Source: an uncultured Thermoguttaceae bacterium (GTDB lineage Bacteria; Planctomycetota; Planctomycetia; Pirellulales; Thermoguttaceae). From it: a DNA stretch of 64,000 nucleotides. The stretch covers positions 1 to 64,000 of the forward strand of contig CALIRO010000005.1 in the NCBI GenBank assembly GCA_938042245.1, written 5' to 3'. How positions within the stretch are numbered: the first letter of the stretch is position 1; each line of letters starts with the position of its first letter. A model generated the notes under the pieces. The model worked only from the letters and a program-made list of their open reading frames with translations, was not told the origin of the DNA and ran no database searches. Shown here one piece after another: positions 57,043-64,000 of the stretch. Position numbers and translations under genes: made by a program.

Positions 57043-57354
57043 AAGAGGTTGCCGTTTTTGGGAGAATGCCCCCAAATGGCATTTCCCATGTAAACGGGAA
57101 TCCAGACAGTAAAATGCCTCAAAAGACCTGCACTGCTGCTTTCGCAGGGACAGGTTGCATCCATCGGCGGAAATGGTACGGAAGGGAGCCAGTGGAATCT
57201 TTTAGTGTTTCCGGTTGGTTCCAGGCGCTAAGTTTTCTCCGCTTCCTGGGGGGGATTCGAGACGGACTCGATCTTTAAGCCAGGATGGCGTCAGGAAGGT
57301 TTTTTAGGGACCAGATCCTCTGAGGAGGCGATGGAAAACCGAGGAGCAATGAAA
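57043..57354. other. intergenic with REP-like hairpin
   Basis: About 310 bases. A hairpin-like element of the TTCGCAGG family lies at 57133-57152 and an imperfect relative (CCCATGTAAACGGG) near 57086. No gene seen. Confidence 0.5.
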
Positions 57355-58344
57355 ATGCCGAAGGCAGTGGTGTTATTTTCGGGCGGCCTGGATAGCAGCT
57401 TGGCGGTGCGGATTATGCAACGCCAGGGCTGGCAGGTCGAAGCGCTGCATTTGCAGATGATGTTTGAAAGGCCTAAGACCGACCTGGCCCAGAAGGCGGC
57501 TGGGTTGGGAGTGCCGCTGGTGAGTCTGCCAGTGGGAGATGACTATATAGAAATTATTCGGCGTCCCCGATTTGGGTACGGCAAAGCGGTGAATCCATGT
57601 ATTGATTGTCGGATTTACATGTGTCGGTTAGCTCGGCGCCGGATGGAACAAACGGGGGCGTTGTTGGTTGTCAGCGGGGAGCTGATGGGCCAGCGCCCCA
57701 GCAGTCAAAAACGCCGGTATTTGGAGCTGGTTGAGATTTATTCGGGTTTAGAAGGGCGGTTGCTTCGGCCGTTGTCGGCCAAACTGCTCAAACCCACCCT
57801 CCCGGAACAAGAGGGTCTGATAGATCGAGAAAAACTTTACGATTTTCAAGGCCGAGGTCGGGGAGCATTAATCGAACTGGCCCGGGAGTTGGAAATCCCA
57901 CAGATTCCGACGCCTTCGCCGGGTTGTCGGCTGACAGACCTGAGTTTTGCGCCTCGGGTGCGAGACCTTTTGCAGCATGATTCGCAAAGCAGTCGGGCGG
58001 ATTTTGAACTGCTCAACTTTGGCCGACACATCCGACTCGATCCAGACCACAAAGTAGTTCTGGGGCGAAATGCGTCGGAAAATCAGGCCATTGGGGCTTT
58101 AGCCGCCCACTATCGTCCTGCCCGATGGCTCCTCTTGGAGCCAGTGGATTTTATGGGGCCCTTGGGGGTGCTCACCGGGTCGGCAAGCCCGGAGGCGGTT
58201 CAGAAGGCGGCCCAGTTGGTCGCTCGATACGGCGATTGTGTGGGGCAAGGAGAAGTTCGGCTTTTGGAGCCGGGTGGTCAGGAGCGGCAAATCGTGCGAG
58301 TCTGCAAACCCCCTGCCGAGGCCCCGCTTCCCCGACCCTGTTAA
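57355..58344 (+). CDS. PP-loop tRNA-thiolation-like protein with C-terminal NFACT-R-like domain
   Basis: The 329-residue protein begins with the PP-loop ATP pyrophosphatase motif VVLFSGGLDSSLAVRI, continues with the Cys pair NPCIDCRIYMC (about 80-90) and GELMGQRPSSQKR, and resembles enzymes annotated as tRNA 2-thiouridylase-like. The C-terminal part (about 200-320; NFGRHIRLDPDHKVVLGRNASEN) resembles the NFACT-R RNA-binding domain. It probably activates a tRNA position with ATP and transfers sulfur from the Cys pair, but the target base is unknown. The ATG at 57355 is 8 bases after GAGGAG (57341-57346); in-frame ATGs at 57331 and 57349 are alternatives. The gene lies about 300 bases after rnc. 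Confidence 0.8.
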   Translation: MPKAVVLFSGGLDSSLAVRIMQRQGWQVEALHLQMMFERPKTDLAQKAAGLGVPLVSLPVGDDYIEIIRRPRFGYGKAVNPCIDCRIYMCRLARRRMEQTGALLVVSGELMGQRPSSQKRRYLELVEIYSGLEGRLLRPLSAKLLKPTLPEQEGLIDREKLYDFQGRGRGALIELARELEIPQIPTPSPGCRLTDLSFAPRVRDLLQHDSQSSRADFELLNFGRHIRLDPDHKVVLGRNASENQAIGALAAHYRPARWLLLEPVDFMGPLGVLTGSASPEAVQKAAQLVARYGDCVGQGEVRLLEPGGQERQIVRVCKPPAEAPLPRPC

Positions 58345-58425
58345 CCCCGCTGGCCATGGAGAAAAGCTTTTCCCGGATGCGTTCCGCAGGAAAGTCCGCC
58401 CAACCGGGTTTGTTTCGTCCAGGGG

Positions 58426-58923
58426 CTACATTCCCAGCAATTTAGCCGTTACCAGCCATTGCAGCTCCCCTTGGCCAAGTTGGGGGGCCTTTTCAAAGCG
58501 GACTAAGGCGATGGCCCCTTTGGAAAAGTGAATGAGGCTCTGGCCTTGGCCGATCAGTGCGGCACAGAACAGTTCGATATCCGGGGCATGTCCGACCCAT
58601 GCAATGGCCGGATGGCGCCCGGTTTGCGAAGCGGTCCATTCCACCAGGTGGTTCAGCGAGCCGCCTGGCGCCAGCTCCTGATGCTCCAGGACCGTTGGCC
58701 CTAGCTTTTTCAGTGCTTTGGCAATCTCTTGGGCTGTCTGCCGACACCGAACCAACGGGCTGGTAACGATTAAGGTGGGCTGAAACTGGGTTTTGGCCAA
58801 TTTCCGGACCAACTTGGCAAATCGTTTTTGCCCCTCCGGCGTGAGCGGCCGAAGGGAATCGTCCGGCCAACGGACTGAATCCTGCTGTTCGGCCCACGCA
58901 TGGCGGATAAGATAAAGGTCCAT
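58426..58923 (-). CDS. sixA: phosphohistidine phosphatase SixA
   Basis: The 165-residue protein is a histidine-phosphatase-superfamily member of the SixA class: N-terminal YLIRHAWAE with the catalytic RHG-like RHA, LTPEGQKRFAKL, VTSPLVRCRQTA, and WVGHAPDIE with the second catalytic His. SixA removes phosphate from phosphohistidine in signalling or PTS-type proteins. AAGGGAG stands before the ATG at 58923; the frame continues to 59049 without conserved residues. It is convergent with the PP-loop gene. Confidence 0.88.
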   Translation of the reverse strand: MDLYLIRHAWAEQQDSVRWPDDSLRPLTPEGQKRFAKLVRKLAKTQFQPTLIVTSPLVRCRQTAQEIAKALKKLGPTVLEHQELAPGGSLNHLVEWTASQTGRHPAIAWVGHAPDIELFCAALIGQGQSLIHFSKGAIALVRFEKAPQLGQGELQWLVTAKLLGM

Positions 58924-59580
58924 CGGTGTACTCCCTTGCTTGGCGGAAGCAGCCGATGCCAACTGGCTACCAAGATTATTTTGCCAAAAACAAAACGCTC
59001 CGAAAACAGAACCCCGATAGACAACCCCTTCGGCACGCCGCCGGCCCAATATTTCCCGAAATGCCCAAAGCCCGTTTTTGGACTATATCGTACTCAGGAT
59101 TTCCGTTGGAGCTGGACTAGCAAAATCCCGCTGTTTGGAGAAAATAAGGAACATTTCAGCTGTTTGGAGTGAGTTTGCTGTTTTTTTCGTGAGACCCCGC
59201 ATCCTCTCATTCTCGCGCAAGCAGCGATCCCCAACCAATAAACTGGCACAACAACGGCCCTGCTGCTTTCGCAGGAATGCCTTGGTACACTATGCGGTTG
59301 AAGTGTTCTAGAAAATCCAAAAGCTTCAACTAACCCCTTTCTTAGGCACAACATACCAGGAAAGGTGATTTTGTTCCAGAGAAGGAAGCTTGACGTTTTT
59401 GGTAATATTGGGGCTGCTCGGGGAGGCGATTTCCTAACGGGTTGGAAACATTGGTCTTCGAAAATTATATGGACAAATATGTATTTTTGCGGAACTAATG
59501 GAACCAAACAAGTTATGGAAAATGGCGACACTCGAGCTAAAACGTCAGGTTTTTTACTGGACCAGAAAGGAAAGACGGGT
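58924..59580. other. gene-free region with dispersed repeat
   Basis: About 650 bases. The hairpin block at 59260-59318 shares a 50-base core with 34208-34265. The sat frame is open from 59365 but the upstream part has no conservation and the real start is downstream. Confidence 0.55.
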
Positions 59581-60843
59581 ATGACGGATCTGATTCCTCC
59601 GCATGGAGATTTGCCAGAACCGGTTTGTCGGATGGTGCCTGCCGAGGAGCAAGAGGCATTTTTGGCTCGTGCCAAAAAGCTGGTACAGGTGCCGGTTTCG
59701 GATGCGGATTTATCCACCGTGTATCGTTGGGGGGATGGGGCGTTAAGCCCAACCATCGGCCCGATGGACCGGCACAGCTATGAGCGGGTTTTGGAAGAAC
59801 GGGTCATCGTGTATGAGGGCCGGCGGTACGCCTGGACGATTCCGTTGGCTTTACCGGTATCAGCCGATCTTGCCCGGCGTGTAGGTTCTGGCCAGGAAGT
59901 GGCCCTAGTGAATTCGGCGGGTCAGATTGTTGGGACGCTGCAGATTAGCGATGTCTTCCCCTGGGATAAACGGCAATATTTGGTGCGGGTGTATCGGACG
60001 GAGCGGACCGATCATCCGGGGGCGGATATGGTGCTTCGGGCCGAGGCCGACAAAACGCATCTTCTGGGCGGCTCGGTCTGGGTCCTGCCGCCGCCAAAGC
60101 ATCCCCGCTTCGGTCGCTATGTGCTGACGCCTCGAGAGGTCCGGGCGCTGTTACGCCAAAAGGGCTGGAACCGGGTGGTTGCCTTCCAGACCCGCAATCC
60201 ACTGCACCGAGCGCACGAATACGCCTTGGTCTATGGTCTGGAGAGCCTCCTGCGCCAAGGCTACAACGCCGGCGCTTGTCTGAACCCCCTGATTGGCGAA
60301 ACCAAGCAGGATGATGTACCCGCCGAGGTCCGCATGGAAACCTATATCGCTCTGTTGGAAGAGGGAGTGCTGGGTCAAGGCGATAGCGATCCGGAGCTGT
60401 GGTCCCGGCTGGGTGAGCGTTTGACCGATCGGGTCATCCTGTTGGGTCTGGAGATAAAGATGTTCTATGCGGGGCCGAGCGAAGCCATTATGCACGCCAT
60501 TTATCGGCAGAACTTTGGCTTTACCGACATCATCATTGGTCGAAAGCATGCGGACGCCCCCTATCACGACGGCACTCCGATTTGGGGCGATTTTGAGGCT
60601 CAGGAGGAATTTGATCGGCTGGCAGGCGATTTGAAAATTAAGCCGCTGCGGGTCGGATCGGCCGCCTATTATGAGTCGATCGGCCGAGTCGATTTGATGG
60701 ACAACCATCCGAACGAAAAGCCAGTTTTGATTTCCGGCCAAGAGGTTCGCCGCTGCCTGGTGGAGGGCTTGCCGGTGGATCCGCGCATCATGCGGGAAAG
60801 CACCGCCCGCATCCTCCGCCAAGCCCTTCGCCAAAAAAAATAA
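59581..60843 (+). CDS. sat: sulfate adenylyltransferase (ATP sulfurylase)
   Basis: The 420-residue protein matches the monofunctional Sat family, which joins ATP and sulfate to adenylyl sulfate (APS). It has the PUA-like N-terminal domain (about 1-165) and the catalytic core with [14 protein letters not shown] (HxxH ATP-binding motif), [28 protein letters not shown] and a variant of the GRDHAG motif, [14 protein letters not shown]. The ATG at 59581 has AGGAAAG 10-15 bases upstream; the frame is open 72 codons further 5' without conservation. APS kinase and APS reductase are not adjacent, so assimilatory or dissimilatory use cannot be told. Confidence 0.93.
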   Translation: MTDLIPPHGDLPEPVCRMVPAEEQEAFLARAKKLVQVPVSDADLSTVYRWGDGALSPTIGPMDRHSYERVLEERVIVYEGRRYAWTIPLALPVSADLARRVGSGQEVALVNSAGQIVGTLQISDVFPWDKRQYLVRVYRTERTDHPGADMVLRAEADKTHLLGGSVWVLPPPKHPRFGRYVLTPREVRALLRQKGWNRVVAFQTRNPLHRAHEYALVYGLESLLRQGYNAGACLNPLIGETKQDDVPAEVRMETYIALLEEGVLGQGDSDPELWSRLGERLTDRVILLGLEIKMFYAGPSEAIMHAIYRQNFGFTDIIIGRKHADAPYHDGTPIWGDFEAQEEFDRLAGDLKIKPLRVGSAAYYESIGRVDLMDNHPNEKPVLISGQEVRRCLVEGLPVDPRIMRESTARILRQALRQKK

Positions 60844-60858
60844 TCCTCCGCAGCCCTG

Positions 60859-60876
60859 TCCGGAAATGCTTCCGGA
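60859..60876 (+). terminator. possible terminator after sat
   Basis: TCCGGAA-ATGC-TTCCGGA is a perfect 7-base stem just after the sat stop, followed by TCTTTG. The T run is short, so efficiency is doubtful. Confidence 0.45.
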
Positions 60877-60968
60877 TCTTTGCTGCCCGGAAATTCTTCC
60901 TCATTCGGTACCTTTTCCGCCGAGTGAAAAAGCCGCCTGGTTTATGCAAGGAAAAACTCTATGTTCTC

Positions 60969-60988
60969 ATTCCCGCGAAAGCGGCAGT
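60969..60988. repeat. REP-like imperfect palindrome
   Basis: ATTCCCGCGAAAGCGGCAGT belongs to the dispersed hairpin family also seen at 24168 and 55039. The surrounding gap 60877-61157 shows no gene. Confidence 0.6.
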
Positions 60989-61157
60989 CCAGAACCGGCC
61001 AACCAGCAGCCCAAACCGGGATTTCTGCTTTTCCAGCACAGACAGACTACTCCATTTTGCCGAAATGTTCCAGCAAAGCAAGCTATTCGATCTCCATCAC
61101 GTTCCTGTCATATTCGAGATTTAGCAGAGCTTCCGAACCGTAGTTCCTGGCCGGAAC

Positions 61158-62267
61158 TTATCCGAGGATACCCAGTAAGGTCAGGTAGAGTTGGCGGTAG
61201 CGTTGGATCATCGTTTCTACGGAGAAGTTGCGTAAGATGTGGGCTTGAGCGGCCTGAGCCAAACACCTGGCCAACTGCCGGTCGCCGAGCAATTTATGGG
61301 TATATCGGGCGAGACTGGCTCGGTCGCCTACAGGAAACAAAAAGCCAGTTACGCCGTGCTCCAGTAATTCTCGGTTTGCTGGAATATCAGTAGCTACGAC
61401 CGGCACACCGGCGGCCATCGCCTCCATGACCGCATTGGACTGCCCTTCATAGGCACTGGTGCACCAAAGGACATCTAGATGCGGCAGGATTCGCGGCACA
61501 TCGTCCCGGTGGCCTAGCAAATGCACCTTGTCGCGAATGTGGCATTGGTCTCGGAATCGCTGGAGGCGGTGGCGTTGGGGGCCATCGCCGATGATAAGCA
61601 AATGAACATCATCCCGAATGACTTTCAGCAGGTCGGCCGCCCAGATGGCGTCTTTAATGCGTTTTTGCGGCCAAAGCCGGCCAATCAGACCCACCAGATA
61701 GCAGTTTTCCGGCAAGCCGAGTTCCGCCAGAAGCTCCTGTCGGCCCGTGGAGCTAGGCAGCACCGGCCCCACCCCATTAGGAATCACCACCAGCTTTTCT
61801 GCTGGCACACCATACCGAAGGTAAAAATCCCGCACTGCCTGGCTATTAACGACGATCCGGGCGGTTTTTCGGGCCAGGTACAGGTCGATCAGCCGTTCCA
61901 ACATCCCTTTCCACGGGTCCTCACAGCGTTCGGCCGCCACCACAACCGGTACCCCACAGCAAAACGCCGCCCAGCGTCCATAGGCATTGGCCGCAAAAAG
62001 CCAGGTATGCACCACCTGCGGCCGAAGCTCGGCGATCAAACGTCGCAGTCGCCGGTAAGCCTGCGGATCGGCTCGCCACCGTTTGCCGATGACGTGCACC
62101 GGGATGCCCGCTTGACGTAGCTCGGCCTCCAGAGGGCCTCCCCGGCTTAGCGCACAAACATACACTTCAAACTCCTCCGGAGGTAACCCTCTGGCTAATA
62201 GGCTCATCTGTTTTTCCGCCCCAGCCCGATCCAGGCTAGGGATGATCTGCAACATCCGTACTCTCAT
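61158..62267 (-). CDS. GT4-family glycosyltransferase 1
   Basis: The 369-residue protein has the GT-B fold pattern of glycosyltransferase family 4. The N-terminal Rossmann region has the RAGAEKQMSLLARG loop near residue 15 and VVHTWLFAANAYGRW near residue 86. The hinge VVIPNGVGP and the C-terminal nucleotide-sugar site YEGQSNAVMEAMAAGVPVVATD with the EX7E motif follow. The enzyme retains anomeric configuration and adds a sugar to a lipid- or polymer-linked acceptor on the cytoplasmic side. It is 72 bases downstream of another GT4 gene in a same-strand run, so the two likely build the same exopolysaccharide or glycolipid. Confidence 0.92.
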   Translation of the reverse strand: MRVRMLQIIPSLDRAGAEKQMSLLARGLPPEEFEVYVCALSRGGPLEAELRQAGIPVHVIGKRWRADPQAYRRLRRLIAELRPQVVHTWLFAANAYGRWAAFCCGVPVVVAAERCEDPWKGMLERLIDLYLARKTARIVVNSQAVRDFYLRYGVPAEKLVVIPNGVGPVLPSSTGRQELLAELGLPENCYLVGLIGRLWPQKRIKDAIWAADLLKVIRDDVHLLIIGDGPQRHRLQRFRDQCHIRDKVHLLGHRDDVPRILPHLDVLWCTSAYEGQSNAVMEAMAAGVPVVATDIPANRELLEHGVTGFLFPVGDRASLARYTHKLLGDRQLARCLAQAAQAHILRNFSVETMIQRYRQLYLTLLGILG

Positions 62268-62339
62268 GGCAAAAGTGGTTCTGGGGCACCTTGTAGAGAC
62301 GCTTTCCTAGACCGCCAAGACTCCCAACAGGCAGGATTC

Positions 62340-63623
62340 CTATTTCTCGTCTCCTTTTGTTAAAGCAGGGGTGGCTTTGCTGGCTAACAAGGACTCCCAA
62401 AGGGCCTGATGCTGTCGGAGGCACCGATCTAAGGAGAACTCACGCTGCGCCCGTTGCCGGGCAGCCTGTCGGAGTTGGTCGGCCAAACTCGGTTGACTGA
62501 AAAGCTGAATGATCGCCGTTGCCAGGGCCTGGGCGTTTCGGGCGGGTACCAAAAGCGCTTCCTGACCCCCCCGCACCACCTGCCGATTGCCCGGAATATC
62601 TGTAGCCACAATCGGCACGCCGGCCGCCATCGCCTCCAACAGCGCCAGCGACATCCCCTCCTCATAGGAAGGCAGAACAAATAGGTCGGCCGCTGCCAGA
62701 AGATCTTCCACCGTATCGAACGCACTTAATACATGCACCGATTCCCTCAGATTCCGCTGAGCAATCAGACGCTCCAGTTCCGGCCGCATCGGCCCTTCCC
62801 CTACCAAACACAAATGTGCCGCTGGATACCGACGCCGAACCCCATCCCAACAGACCACCAGCTCAGCTAACCCCTTGGCCGGATGAAGCCGGCCGGTATA
62901 AACGGCCAAAAGCGGCATAGAGCCGTCTGGCCCTGGACAAACCAGGCTCTGCAAAGCTGGCTCCAAAGCGGCCAACGCCCCCCGGGCCAATTGCCTCCGG
63001 TGCGCATCCGCTACCGGCGGGATTGGCACCCCATTGGCAATATAGTGGATTCTGGACCGGGGATAACCGGCCGCTTGCAATTCTCGATAAATGGTTTGGC
63101 TAGGAGCAATGAAGGCGTCGGCCTCCATCAGACGATATTTGATCTTTCGGCCACAACGGGCGTGCAGTTGCCAGTAGCAATCGCCGGTTGGACCTGCTCC
63201 TTCGGCCCGGAGAAGGATAGGTGTTTGTCTCCCCACCGCCCGCACCGCCGCATAAGCGTCGTGCTTGAGCATGGAGACACAAATGCAATCGTATCGGCTT
63301 CGATTGTGCCGAAGCCAGCCTCCCAGGGCCCACATATACCGCACTGTGCCCCAGAAGCGGATCTTCGGCTGGGGCAGGCGGATGACCGGCACTTGCTGAA
63401 ACAGGATTTCTGCCGGCCAATTCGCATCCCAACGGGCCGTCAGGATGATGGACTGGCCGCCTGCTTCCACCCAGCCGGCGGCCAAATAGCCAATCATCCG
63501 TTCCGCCCCTCCGATCAAAGGCCAAAACCGTCGGCTAATCCACACCAGGCGCGCCCGACTGCCATTACGGATTTTTTGGTCCACTTTCCGGCTGCTCCGA
63601 AACGCTTCGCGTTCTGGGATCAT
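62340..63623 (-). CDS. GT4-family glycosyltransferase 2
   Basis: The 427-residue protein is a second GT4 enzyme: the acceptor loop WPLIGGAERMIGYLA near residue 25, SMLKHDAYAAVRAVG, the hinge HYIANGVPIPP, and SYEEGMSLALLEAMAAGVPI with EX7E and VATDIPGNRQ. I choose the ATG at 63623; the frame is open to 63761, but that would overlap the end of the upstream membrane-protein gene at 63697. The gene sits between that membrane protein and glycosyltransferase 1, all on the minus strand, suggesting a polysaccharide or glycolipid locus that continues to the right. Confidence 0.9.
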   Translation of the reverse strand: MIPEREAFRSSRKVDQKIRNGSRARLVWISRRFWPLIGGAERMIGYLAAGWVEAGGQSIILTARWDANWPAEILFQQVPVIRLPQPKIRFWGTVRYMWALGGWLRHNRSRYDCICVSMLKHDAYAAVRAVGRQTPILLRAEGAGPTGDCYWQLHARCGRKIKYRLMEADAFIAPSQTIYRELQAAGYPRSRIHYIANGVPIPPVADAHRRQLARGALAALEPALQSLVCPGPDGSMPLLAVYTGRLHPAKGLAELVVCWDGVRRRYPAAHLCLVGEGPMRPELERLIAQRNLRESVHVLSAFDTVEDLLAAADLFVLPSYEEGMSLALLEAMAAGVPIVATDIPGNRQVVRGGQEALLVPARNAQALATAIIQLFSQPSLADQLRQAARQRAQREFSLDRCLRQHQALWESLLASKATPALTKGDEK

Positions 63624-63696
63624 TCCAGCCCTATGGAAAGGCCCTCGGGTTTGGCCTTCTCCGCGGGAAAGGCCAGCGGTCCACCTGGAGGAACAG

Positions 63697-64000
63697 CTAG
63701 GGACTTCGGAGTCGATAAAACGCAGCGGCTTGATCCCGGCCCAGACACTGCCAGGAAGCATGCTTTGCTAAATACCGATCCCACAAACTCCCCCGCTGCA
63801 CCAACGCCCATCGGAACCCATATTGTTGTTGCCATTGATCCAGTTGCGATGGCCTTTGACACCGCGCCTCTTCATAGGCCGCCAAAAACTCCTCCCCATA
63901 CAAGGCGCAGCGGTCGTCGATGAACACACGCCAACGTGGTGTAAAATAAATCAGCCAACCACCAAAATCCAAATCGTTAAAAATGCTGCTTCCCTCCGGG
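63697..64000 (-). CDS. C-terminal end of a membrane glycosyltransferase-like protein, cut by window edge
   Basis: The frame is open from the right edge and ends at 63697. About 100 residues are visible: SSIFNDLDFGGWLIYFTPRW followed by RVFIDDRCALYGEEFLAAY. This matches the soluble C-terminal part of large polytopic membrane proteins related to dolichyl-phosphate-mannose-type glycosyltransferases (FxDGR-like and GEEFL segments). Transmembrane helices must lie beyond 64000. The short in-frame TTG at 63972 is not a credible start. It is 73 bases upstream of glycosyltransferase 2. Confidence 0.7.
   Translation of the reverse strand, partial: PEGSSIFNDLDFGGWLIYFTPRWRVFIDDRCALYGEEFLAAYEEARCQRPSQLDQWQQQYGFRWALVQRGSLWDRYLAKHASWQCLGRDQAAAFYRLRSP

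Overview
The window reads as chromosomal DNA of a GC-rich planctomycete, probably of the Pirellulales/Thermogutta type. I infer this from the mix of a Pkn-type Ser/Thr kinase, an HpnC squalene-pathway enzyme, a secreted FAD oxidoreductase with a discoidin-like tail, a TPR-fused octahaem cytochrome, HTH-REC and REC-ATPase regulators, and a 23S-5S rRNA unit that has no 16S gene beside it. Assignment to a genus is not possible from the sequence alone.

Layout. 1-17 kb: a partial TauE/SafE exporter, a zinc-ribbon/PH membrane protein, an S41 protease, the secreted FAD oxidoreductase, the octahaem-HEAT-TPR cytochrome, a DUF2207-like membrane protein with a Cys-Ala tail, and a tightly coupled MacA-MacB type efflux operon whose adaptor is unusually long. 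17.5-30 kb: a MazG-like pyrophosphohydrolase, ExbB/ExbD, a partial Tad (Flp pilus) cluster (TadE/TadG-like proteins, prepilin peptidase, two pilin-like peptides, CpaF ATPase), and a Rieske/cytochrome b pair in which cytochrome b is fused to two c-haem domains and lacks a canonical haem ligand. 30-38 kb: exported PHP protein, Tat-exported DegT-type aminotransferase, exported triple-RidA protein, HTH-REC regulator and MnmG. 38-42.5 kb: 5S and 23S rRNA on the minus strand; the 23S gene is split by a 699-nt group I intron carrying a LAGLIDADG endonuclease. 43-53.7 kb: sugar isomerase-like protein, a large secreted protein of unknown role, a membrane Ser/Thr kinase, HpnC, threonine synthase (apparently with an ATT start), a REC-ATPase regulator and RecA. 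53.7-55.5 kb: a gene-free stretch with a degenerate repeat array and one copy of a 181-bp element also found near the rRNA promoter. 55.5-64 kb: tRNA-Leu(GAG), RNase III, a PP-loop tRNA-thiolase-like protein, SixA, ATP sulfurylase, two GT4 glycosyltransferases and the C-terminal part of a membrane protein.

The most interesting element is the intron in 23S rRNA. Its P1, P3, P4, P7, P8, P9 and P10 pairings can be read directly, and it sits after U1931 (E. coli numbering), next to the I-CeuI target. Second are the altered cytochrome b and the ungapped 181-bp non-coding repeat pair. Nearly every gene from 18.0 to 43.8 kb lies on the minus strand. Several intergenic regions carry palindromic dispersed repeats.
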